A DNA stretch of 64,000 bases from Lewinellaceae bacterium (GTDB lineage: Bacteria; Bacteroidota; Bacteroidia; Chitinophagales; Saprospiraceae), in contig JADJOD010000050.1 of assembly GCA_016713985.1 (NCBI GenBank), forward strand, positions 71,182-135,181, in the 5' to 3' direction. Positions 55,348-64,000 of this stretch are shown in pieces (within the stretch, counting starts at the first letter, position 1; every line of letters starts with the position of its first letter). The translations under genes and the position numbers were made by a program. A model generated the notes under the pieces. The model searched no databases. It had not been told where the DNA came from and worked only from the letters and a program-made list of their open reading frames with translations.

Positions 55348-58245
55348 TTAATACTCCAAAACAAACTTTGACAAATTTTGCCCCTGGTCCAGCCCCAATT
55401 TTTTGCGCAGGCGGTAACGGGCGATTTCCACTCCCCGTAGGGATATACTCATGAGGTTGGAGATTTCTTTGGTGCTCAGATTCAGCCGCAACAGGGCGCA
55501 GAGTTTTTGTTCGTTGGGCGTGAGGTCATGGAAGTGTTCCCTCAGGCGATTCAGAAAGTCGCCGTGCACCTGGTCAAAATGATATTCAAACTGTTCCCAA
55601 TCTTCCTGGAGCCTTAGGGTGGTGTCTATTTCTCTTACAATTTTCTCCAATGCCAGCTTCGTTTCCATGCTTTTCCCTTTTTGCTTCACTTCTTTTAGTT
55701 CTTCTTTGATGGTTTCCATGAACTCGTTTTTCACCACTAAGTTCATGGTGGATGCAGCCAACAGGTTGTTGAGGTGCCGCAGTTCACTTTTAATTTTATC
55801 TTCCTCAATTTGCCGTACCTCTTGTTCTTTTTGCCGTTCGATTGCTACCAATTCCTGTTGTTTTTTTAAAAGTTCTCTTTGTTTTGCATCTTCCACAGCC
55901 AATGCTTTCAGGTTGTAGCGGCGTTTTTGCAACCTGGATACAACCAGCAAAGACAAAACGCCGAGTGCCGCATATAGAATACGGGCCGGCAAGCTCCGGT
56001 GGAAAGGCGGTTTGACCTTCAGAAAAAGGGGTTGGCTGGTGATGATTTGCCCCAGAAAGTTTTTGGTTTGCACGCTGAACTCGTATTCGCCTTCTTTAAG
56101 ATTGGTGTATTCCTTTGTTGCGGCATGGGTCCATTCTCCGTAGTCCTCGTCAAAACCTTTCAAATAGTAGCGGAATTGTTGGTTGTTCACTTCATTGAAC
56201 TGGAATGCCTCCACTTCGAACTGCAAAACTTTTGCCCGGTAAGAAACGGTCAGTTGTGCCGGATATTCCGGGTTTACCTCAAAGGGTTTTCGGGCAAACA
56301 AAATGCTGTCTTCCGCCACATTTACTACTTTGCTTATGATCAGCGGTTTTTCTGCGGCCAAACGGTTTTCCAATTCGGGTCTGTACTGGATAAAGCCTTC
56401 GTTGGCATTGAATAATACGCCGTCGCCCATAGACACCGAAATATTCAGCAGGTCGTTGTTGAAAGAATAGCGCAACTGAAACAAGGAAGATGGTACGAAT
56501 ACATAGTTGCCGGAACTGATTTGTTTAAAAAAACCGGCGATGTCTTCCGTGTACACATGCACGTTTTTTTGGTTGTCCTGGACCATCAGATAGACCTGTT
56601 GTTCCCCTATAACTTTGGAAAAGGTTTCCGACTTTACAATGCGGTTGTTCGCCTGATCCACCCTGTAAACCCCTTTTGGGGTGCCTAAATAAAGTTCGTT
56701 GTCAATGCGGCTCAGAATAATCTGCTGATCCACCGGGAGGCCCTGCCCGGCAGATATTTTATTGGCAAGCGCTGAGGATAAACCGGGCGACAAGGACAGT
56801 TGGTACAAACCTTTGTAGAACTGCCCGACCCAGATTTTTCCTTCCCGGTCTTCTTCAAAAAAACGGCTTGACTCCTCAAAGCCGCCGATTTTACCGACGC
56901 CCTTCAATTCCATTTTTTCATTAATCCTGAAAAGATACAAACCCGAGTAGGTGCCGCCGATGGCAAATTCCGGGTTTGATTGCAACTGTTTGACCTGCCA
57001 CAATCCATGCGTGTGGGCTATCCGTTTCGCCGTCCCGTTTGCCAGCAGGAAAAGACCGGTATGATGCCCGGCATATAGTTTTCCGGCAATGTTTTGCATG
57101 CCGTAAGCGGGGCCCTCCGTCCCCTTAAGGAACACGCTTTGAGCAGCGTTTTTCGCCAAAAAGTAGATGCCGTTCGAGGTGGTATAGTAGGCGCCTTCAT
57201 CCCTTTGGTATGCTTCGTAACCACTGCCCTGGATGTTGATTTCCTGGTTGATGAAACGCATCGGGGAGTTGATGTCGATCAGGGCAATCCCGTTTTGCAT
57301 GCCCACCCAAAGATTCCCGGAGTAGTCCTGAAAGGCGCGCAAACAGGCGTTGGACAATAATCCATCCTGGGTCGTGATATTTTCAATGGATTGTTTTTGC
57401 AAATCGAACAGGAACAAGCCTGCCGTTTGGGTAGAGATAGCCAGGCGGTTGTCCGAGAGTTGGAGCACATGGTTGACGTACCTGCCCTGCAAGACCTTAC
57501 TCAGTCCGTCGTATTTCCCTCCCCCTCCAAATGAAGTGGCAAATTCGATTTTCCCCGAGTTATAAACCAGGAGGTACTCGCCGTCCTGCGAAATCACCCC
57601 GGCGATGGTCTCGTTGCTCGAATTGTGCAGGTAGGGGGGGGCATGGAGTTCCTGGTCCTTTATTTCAAAAAGTTGCCCCAGTCGGCTTTGGGCAAACAGC
57701 TTTCCATTGGTCTTAAAAGTACGGTTAAAGCCATGTTTGTGCGCAAGGACGGAAATGGACTGGCCATCATAAACGTAGATACCCTGAAAAGTGCAGAAAT
57801 AGACTTTTGAGTTATTCAGGAAAACATCCCATACTTCATCGAAATCGGGGGAAGGTTGTGGTATTTTATCCACGAGCGACACCATGTTCCAGTTGTCGTC
57901 AAAGTACCCGAACTCTCCCTGTGAGCCAAAATACAAGCGGTTGGCTTTTTCGTCAAATGCCAGGGAGCGTTGCTTTTTACCCGTTTGGAAAGCATGCCGT
58001 TCCCAGGCTTTTCCGTTGTAGGAAAGAACGCCGAGGTTGTTCGCTACAAACAGCGTCATGTCTCTGTTTTGGGCAAAATCAATGTTCTGTATCCCGGCTT
58101 TATAGTCGGAAGGCATAAAATTATGAACAGGGTATTTTCCTGAAAATGCCCGGCATGGCAGGCCCGGCAAAAGGGCAAGCAACAGACACAAAACGTACTT
58201 TGTGTAGGTTGGGCAACCATCGCCGTGAAAGTGGCCGAATACCAT
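55348..58245 (-). CDS. Propeller sensor-regulator with Y_Y_Y domain and LuxR HTH
   Basis: A 965-residue one-protein sensor. A signal peptide and an exported region of two-component-regulator propeller repeats (WVGMQNGIALIDI-like, about 40-640) are followed by a Y_Y_Y domain (FEVEAFQFNEVNNQQFRYYLKG, ~675-725) and one membrane helix (ILYAALGVLSLLVVS, ~745). A long cytoplasmic coiled coil (QRELLKKQQELVAIERQKEQE) and a LuxR-type HTH (LTPNEQKLCALLRLNLSTKEISNLM, ~900-955) complete it. It resembles hybrid sensors that recognise glycan fragments, but replaces kinase and AraC parts with a direct LuxR output. Divergent from the glycosidase-barrel gene, its probable target. Confidence 0.85.
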   Translation of the reverse strand: MVFGHFHGDGCPTYTKYVLCLLLALLPGLPCRAFSGKYPVHNFMPSDYKAGIQNIDFAQNRDMTLFVANNLGVLSYNGKAWERHAFQTGKKQRSLAFDEKANRLYFGSQGEFGYFDDNWNMVSLVDKIPQPSPDFDEVWDVFLNNSKVYFCTFQGIYVYDGQSISVLAHKHGFNRTFKTNGKLFAQSRLGQLFEIKDQELHAPPYLHNSSNETIAGVISQDGEYLLVYNSGKIEFATSFGGGGKYDGLSKVLQGRYVNHVLQLSDNRLAISTQTAGLFLFDLQKQSIENITTQDGLLSNACLRAFQDYSGNLWVGMQNGIALIDINSPMRFINQEINIQGSGYEAYQRDEGAYYTTSNGIYFLAKNAAQSVFLKGTEGPAYGMQNIAGKLYAGHHTGLFLLANGTAKRIAHTHGLWQVKQLQSNPEFAIGGTYSGLYLFRINEKMELKGVGKIGGFEESSRFFEEDREGKIWVGQFYKGLYQLSLSPGLSSALANKISAGQGLPVDQQIILSRIDNELYLGTPKGVYRVDQANNRIVKSETFSKVIGEQQVYLMVQDNQKNVHVYTEDIAGFFKQISSGNYVFVPSSLFQLRYSFNNDLLNISVSMGDGVLFNANEGFIQYRPELENRLAAEKPLIISKVVNVAEDSILFARKPFEVNPEYPAQLTVSYRAKVLQFEVEAFQFNEVNNQQFRYYLKGFDEDYGEWTHAATKEYTNLKEGEYEFSVQTKNFLGQIITSQPLFLKVKPPFHRSLPARILYAALGVLSLLVVSRLQKRRYNLKALAVEDAKQRELLKKQQELVAIERQKEQEVRQIEEDKIKSELRHLNNLLAASTMNLVVKNEFMETIKEELKEVKQKGKSMETKLALEKIVREIDTTLRLQEDWEQFEYHFDQVHGDFLNRLREHFHDLTPNEQKLCALLRLNLSTKEISNLMSISLRGVEIARYRLRKKLGLDQGQNLSKFVLEY

Positions 58246-58468
58246 AATTTATTAATAATAAATGAATTAGAACGGTAAAAATACTATTTTGTAGTAATCG
58301 AAAAAATGTTTGATGAAATATTTGATGGGGTTTGATTTTTTTTCCTGCTGAATTGTGGATTTACATTTGAGCCAATGGCTTGCAAATTTGAAAAACCAAA
58401 GGAAAAAAGACGGGAGTTCAGGGTCGGGACAAAATATTCGTTAAACACAACGATTCACCTTACAATAG
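58246..58468. other. A/T-rich divergent promoter region
   Basis: The gap between the propeller regulator (minus) and the glycosidase-barrel gene (plus) has no coding sequence. It is A/T-rich and would hold both promoters and the regulator's binding site. I see no convincing TAnnTTTG element. Confidence 0.5.
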
Positions 58469-58474
58469 ATGGTT

Positions 58475-61400
58475 ATGAAAAAAACAGTACAAACACTGGT
58501 TCTATGCTTTCTCGCCATTTCAGCCATAGCCCAGGCTGACAGGGTTTCCATCGCAAACAATCAGGAGGGGATGAAGCTGGTCGTCAATGGCAAAGACTTC
58601 TTCGTCAACGGCATAAACTGGGACTACACCCCGATTGGCACCAACTACTCCTACAGCCTGTGGAAGCAGCCCGACGATATTATCCGGGCAGCGCTCGACG
58701 CCGAAATGCCCCTATTGAAGAACATGGGCGTCAATGTGGTGCGGCAGTACACCGGAGTACCTGCCCGGTGGATTCAGTACATCTATGAAAAATATGGCAT
58801 CTACACCATGCTCAACCACTCCTTCGGGCGCTATGGCCTGACCTTGGGCGGCGCATGGGTTCGCAATACAGAATACGCCGACCCCCGCGCACGGGAGTTG
58901 CTGCTTTCGGAGGTGCAGATGATGACCGAAGCGTACAAAAACACACCCGGCCTTTTGTTGTACCTGCTCGGCAACGAAAACAACTACGGACTGTTTTGGG
59001 AAGGCGCCGAAACAGAAGATATCCCGGTTCAGGACCGAAAATCCACGATGCGGGCAACGGCCATGTACAAACTCTTCAACGAGGCGGCCGTGGCCATGAA
59101 AGGCATTGATAAATCGCACCCCGTAGCGATGTGCAACGGTGACTTGCTTTTTCTGGACCTTGTTGTGAAGGAGTGCAAAGACGTGGACATTTTCGGCGTC
59201 AATATGTACCGGGGCATTTCATTTGGCGATGCATTTCAACGCGTCAAGAATGAATTTAACAAACCCATTATGTTCACGGAGTTTGGCGCCGATGCGTTCA
59301 ACGCCATTGCCAACGAGGAAGACCAGCAACCCCAAGCCCGCTACATGGTGGGCAACTGGAAGGAAATTTATGAAAACGCGGCGGGCCTGGGCAAAGCGGG
59401 CAATAGCCTCGGCGGCTTCACTTTCCAGTTCAGCGACGGTTGGTGGAAATTCGGGCAGACCAGCAACCTTTCCGTCCACGACAACAATGCCTCCTGGAGC
59501 AACGGGGGCTACCAGAGCGATTTCGTCGAGGGTGAAAACAACATGAACGAAGAATGGTTTGGCATTTGCGCCAAAGGTCCGACCAACGAAAGGGGGCTTT
59601 ACCAGTTATACCCCCGTGCGGCCTATTACGCCCTGAAGGAGGTTCACCGCCTGGACCCGCTGAACAAAGGCACGACCCTTTCTTCTGTGGAAAGTCATTT
59701 TTCGAACATCCAGATCATGGATGCGGTGATCAAGGCGCGGGGCGACAAGGCCGCCCTCACCGGCGAGCAGTCTAAAAAGGTGCGCATGAGCGAGCTGCGG
59801 GCAGACTTCTACACGTTCAGCACAGGCGGCGAGCTGATTGCAACACCTAAAGACCCCGCGCCCGGCAGAACGGCCTACCCCGATCAATTGGGGTTCGATC
59901 ACATGGAATCCTTTTTTATCGGCGTAGAAGCTAAACCCTCCGAAAGCTTCCGGGCCAACGTTTCTTTCAACGTACTCGGCAATGTAGCCACTAACCCCAT
60001 CAACGAGATTTTTTACGAAAACCGGGGCAGGCCCCAAACCGCGCAATCGCTCAATCCGGCGACCAACCAGTTAGAAACCATAACGCTGGGGGATGTGGAA
60101 CGTTTTAAAGTATATCGGGCTGATATCAGTTGGAACGCCAGGCACTTCGACCTGAAAGGGTTCTACCGCACCGGGCATTACCATTGGGGTTACGAAGGCG
60201 ACTTCTTCGGTTTTTATCCCGAGGCCAACTACGGCCCCAATATTGACATTTACAACGGCGAAGCGCCGTTCGGTTTTGAGCTGACGGGTAAAAAGGTTTT
60301 CAAAAATTTTAAAGTCGCTTTCGGCCCTCAATTGTGGTGGGGCGCAAACCCGGCTATCCTGGCGAAATACAGCAGGCAAATCGGCAAAATTGACATAACA
60401 GGCATTTTCCACGAAGACCTGGACTCTCAGGCGCCCGCCGTGAGTTCATTTGCGGTACCCATCCCGCCCACCCGCAGGGCTTCCTTGCACTTGAAAAGGA
60501 AATTAGGCCGGTTCGGCGTAGAATTAGGCGGTATCTGGTCGAACTCGAACCGCGTCGGTGAAGTGTTCCAGGTAACACGCGAAACAGTGGAAGGGAGAAC
60601 CGAAGTTTATCAGGATGAAACTACCATGAGCGATACCTGGGGGGGTAAGGCCAAGCTGACCTTTGCTTCGGGGCCTTTCCAATGGTATGCCCAGGGGGCG
60701 GCGCACGGAATCCTTGCGCAGGGCGGGGCCGATTACACCAAAACCTTCACCGGGTGGCGGCTTAAAGACAGCGGCAGCGGCAACCAGTTCAATTTTCTCA
60801 CCGGCTTCACCGTCGGATTCGGCAATCTCCAGATCGCTCCCAATTTCCTGTGGCAAAAACCTGTCGAAGACCCTATCCCCACCGATGTGCCGGCACCGGG
60901 GCGGCCGCGGAATATTCTTGACGACCCGTTTGCAGTGCGCTCAAACCCGGGAAACTGTGGCCGGCGAAATCCTTTTTACCTACGACCCCACTCCCGGCAC
61001 CTGGATGTACGAGTGGGACAACGATATGGCCGAAGACGCAAGGTTTGCCGTCAGCAGCGGCTTCGTTTACCGCCACCTGCCCACTACGCAGGACGCCGCC
61101 ATCGGTATCCTCGGCGACGGGCGCTCCATTTTTGCATTCCCCGGCGCAGCCCCCGCGCATGACCTTTGGGAGGCTTATGCCCGCATTGTTTCAAAAATAA
61201 GCCCTGACTTCGGGCTTATCACCAACCTTTTCGCCGGCACAGCCCAGGCCAACGGCAGCGATGCCAGGCTTATCAAACGTTTTGGCGGCGATTTGCGCGC
61301 TATTTACAAAAAGACAAAACTCACCGCCATGGCCAAAGTAAACGATTGGGGGCCTTACGACTACCACCGCGACTTCAACCTGACCTTCCCGCTGCAACTC

Positions 61401-61631
61401 ATGGCCGATATTTCCACGAGCCTGGCCAAACCTTCGTGGTTCGAACTTCCCAATTCCCGTCTGGGCCTCCGCTACACCTGGCGCTCGCTCGACCGGTATT
61501 CACCCCGGTACTCCCCGACAACGAAAATCGACGCCAGTGGGCAGATTGTTCCCGACCCCACTGCCTTAGGTTTCGGCAACGGACAGGAATGGGAAATACA
61601 AACCTATTTGCAAATCAGCATTGGCAATTAA
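58475..61631 (+). CDS. Clan GH-A glycoside hydrolase fused to an outer-membrane barrel, one frameshift
   Basis: About 1050 residues after restoring one frameshift. After a signal peptide (MKKTVQTLVLCFLAISAIAQ), residues ~25-400 form a GH2-like TIM barrel: FFVNGINWDYTPIGTNYSYS, acid/base Glu in LLGNENNYG (Glu168), nucleophile Glu in MFTEFGADAF (Glu269). From ~430 the sequence turns into a long beta-barrel (ADISWNARHFDLKGFYRTG, GLRYTWRSLDRYSPRYSP) ending in a short tail. The break is a C run at 60946-60948; two Cs restore SNRETVAGEILFTYDP. The product would hold its own catalytic domain at the outer membrane. Substrate unknown, possibly a beta-glucan. Confidence 0.75.
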
Positions 61632-61652
61632 CCAATAACACAATAGCCTGTC

Positions 61653-64000
61653 ATGAAAAATATAAAATATACATTTTCAGCACTTGCCGTGCTTTTCACA
61701 TTGACCATGTTGACCGTGGTTGGTTGTAAAAGAGAACTGGAGGATCTCGAACCGGCGAGCTTCCCAACTACCCCAGAGGTATTTATTGACGGATTCAGTG
61801 CAGGGCTGAACTATGGCGCCTTCGGCGGCTCAAAGGTGACGGCCTTTGACGTGGATACGGACGTGAAATACAAAGGAACATCTTCCATGAAATTTGCTGT
61901 GCCGGATGCTGGTGACCCAAAGGGCGCTTATGCAGGCGGCGCTTATTTTCACTTCCGTGGGGCGAGACCTTTCGGGATATGATGCATTGACCTTCTGGGC
62001 AAGGGCTACCAAAGCGGCTTCGATTGATGTGGTGGGTTTTGGAAATGACTTTGGCGAATCAAAATTCCTGACAACACTGAATGACGTAAAAGTCAATACC
62101 AATTGGCAAAAATACATCATTCCCATCCCTGACCCTTCAAAACTGACCCGGGAAAGGGGTATGTTGTACTATGCAGAAGGACCCGAAGACGGTCTTGGTT
62201 ATACGTTTTGGATTGACGAGGTAAAATTTGAAAAGCTGGGAACCCTTGCTCATCCAAAGTATGCCATATTAGATGGACAAGACCAGGTCGTATCGGCGAA
62301 TACCGGCCAGCAACTGAACATTGGAGGCTTGAAGGCTACCTTCAATATGCCTACAGGCGTTGACCAAAGTGTGGCAGCAGCCCCGGCGTATTTCACTTTT
62401 ACTTCTTCCAACCCCTCGGTGGCCACGGTTAGCAGCACGGGCGTTGTTTCTGTGCTGGATGCAGGGAATGCCGTAATCACCGCTAAAGTTGGTGATTTGG
62501 ATGCTTTGGGTTCTATGACCGTCAATTCAAGCGGAGCCCTCGTTGGCCCAACCACACCGGCGCCCACCCCAACGGTAAGTGCAGACAGCGTGATTTCCCT
62601 TTTTAGCAATGCGTACACGAATGTCAACGTTGATACCTGGAACACCCACTGGCAATTTTCAACTGCCGAAGATTTTGACCTTCAAATCGCCGGGGATGAT
62701 GTGAAACGGTACAGTAGCCTCAATTTTGTCGGCATCGAGTTTGCTTCCCAGACTATCAATGCCTCTGCCATGACGCATTTCCATTTGGATATCTGGACGC
62801 CCGATCCAACCGAACTACCCAAGGCCTTTAAGGTGCTGCTCGTTGATTTTGGTGCGAATGGAACTTTCGACGGAGGGGATGATTCTTCTCACGAGCTGGC
62901 GTTCACCCGCCCAACCCTTGTTTCGAACCAATGGGTAAGTTTGGACATTCCGCTGTCCAGTTTCGCGGGGTTGGTGAACAGGGCTCACCTCGCGCAATTG
63001 GTGCTTTCCGGAGATATACCCAATGTGTATGTGGACAATGTGTATTTCTATAACGCAGGATCCGTGACACCAACCGGACCAACAGCTGCTGCTCCAATAC
63101 CGACCCGCAATCCCGCTGACGTGATCTCCATTTTCAGTGATACGTACACAAACGTTCCCGGAACGGATTTTAATCCAAATTGGGGGGGCAGGCAACCGTG
63201 GTTACCCAAGTGCCGGTTGCAGGAAACAGCACCTTGCGGTATGGCGGTTTGAACTATCAGGGAACGCAATTTGGGAACAACCTGGATGTTTCCAGCATGA
63301 CCCATCTGCATCTCGATGTATGGACGGGTAATTCAACCGCTTTAAATGTGTACACCATCAGCCCCGGTCCCGTTGAAAAGGCATTTGCGCTCACGGTACC
63401 TACCAATGGCTGGGCAAGTGTGGACATTCCTTTGGCTGATTTTTCTCCCGTTGCCCTGAACAACCTGATTCAGTTTAAATTTGACGGCAACGGAGATATT
63501 TACCTGGATAATCTCTACTTCTACAAAGCGACCAGCGGCGGTTCGGATCCAACAACCGCAGCCCCAACGCCAACGTTTAATGCCGCTAATGTCATTTCTG
63601 TGTTCAGCGATGCCTACAACAACATCGCAGGAACAAATCTGGGGCCTAATTGGGGCCAGGCCACCGTGGTTACCCAAGTGCCGGTGGCCGGCAACAATAC
63701 GCTGCTGTATACCGGCCTGAACTATCAGGGCATTGAGTTGGGCAGCAGTCAGAATTTGAGCAATATGACCCATTTGCACCTCGACTTCTGGACGGCAAAC
63801 TCCACAGCATTGCAGGTATTCCTCATCAGCCCGGGGCCGGCGGAGAAACCGTACACCCTGACGGTACCAACATCCGGCTGGACAAGCATTGATATCCCAT
63901 TGTCTGAATTCAGCCCGACGGTTAACCTGGCGGATGTTTTCCAGTTCAAATTCGTGGGCAACGGGAAAATCTACCTCGACAATATTTTATTCCATAATTA
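61653..64000 (+). CDS. Surface lipoprotein with Big2 and tandem glycan-binding-like modules, two frameshifts, partial
   Basis: Begins MKNIKYTFSALAVLF with lipobox TVVGC, then a beta domain (YDALTFWARATKAASIDVVG), a Big2-like Ig domain (FTFTSSNPSVATVSSTGVVSV) and at least three copies of a ~145-residue module starting VISLFSNAYTN or VISIFSDAYNN, linked by TAAPTPT-type spacers. T run 61946-61949 (one T too many) and G run 63182-63188 break the frame; repeat three (NWGQATVVTQ) shows the correct reading. The gene runs past the window. It resembles SusE/SusF-like glycan-binding proteins or the front of a multi-module CAZyme of the same locus. Confidence 0.75.

Overview
The window comes from a Bacteroidota chromosome, most probably of the Saprospiria/Saprospiraceae type. 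The evidence is a set of type IX secretion (T9SS) C-terminal sorting domains, hybrid two-component and propeller regulators, TonB-linked outer-membrane proteins, surface glycan-binding lipoproteins, and promoters of the Bacteroidota form TAnnTTTG. I saw no rRNA, tRNA, CRISPR array, transposase or phage genes. It looks like a core chromosome carrying many short palindromic intergenic repeats.

Layout: (1) 0-9 kb: a T9SS surface protein, a lipoprotein hydrolase, a small outer-membrane protein, a membrane AraC regulator and ClpB. These are followed by a UPF0175/PIN toxin-antitoxin pair inserted between two copies of a sequence that encodes the end of a decayed NACHT-type (bacterial NLR-like) ATPase. 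(2) 9-22 kb: a LETM1-like protein, an EamA transporter, a GH97 glycosidase, a Uma2 nuclease, a C1 peptidase, a TraB/GumN lipoprotein, a TonB receptor, serine hydroxymethyltransferase and an M28 peptidase. (3) 22.2-22.5 kb: a candidate stand-alone small RNA with its own promoter and terminator. (4) 22.6-32 kb: DPP-IV, then a fructan/fructose locus on the minus strand: periplasmic-binding hybrid sensor, MFS sugar porter, PfkB kinase and GH32. There is no SusC/SusD pair. (5) 32-38 kb: small housekeeping enzymes, a thioredoxin/MsrA-like fusion, a MITE-like inverted-repeat element, a 2OG oxygenase and a cold-shock protein. (6) 38-43 kb: a tight three-gene operon that reads as D-amino-acid salvage: a DgcA-like racemase, a DgcN-like DUF1611 protein, and a fusion of a serine beta-lactamase-fold domain with a D-aminoacylase. 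(7) 43-55 kb: Nudix, SRPBCC, a second serine-hydrolase fusion (to a ChbG/YdjC deacetylase), stomatin, an outer-membrane receptor, a large T9SS protein and a helical protein. (8) 55-64 kb: the start of a glycan locus: a propeller-LuxR sensor, a glycoside hydrolase fused to an outer-membrane barrel, and a lipoprotein with Big2 and tandem glycan-binding-like modules that runs off the window.

Eight single-locus frameshifts lie in short runs of one base in otherwise intact genes, including the essential glyA. They look like assembly indels rather than biology, and I annotate those genes across the shift. The NACHT gene is different: it carries a stop, a frame change and an apparent internal deletion, so it is a genuine pseudogene.

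The observations I rate highest are the D-amino-acid operon with its two-domain hydrolase, the glycosidase-barrel fusion with its adjacent regulator, the NACHT remnant around the toxin-antitoxin pair, and the small RNA candidate.
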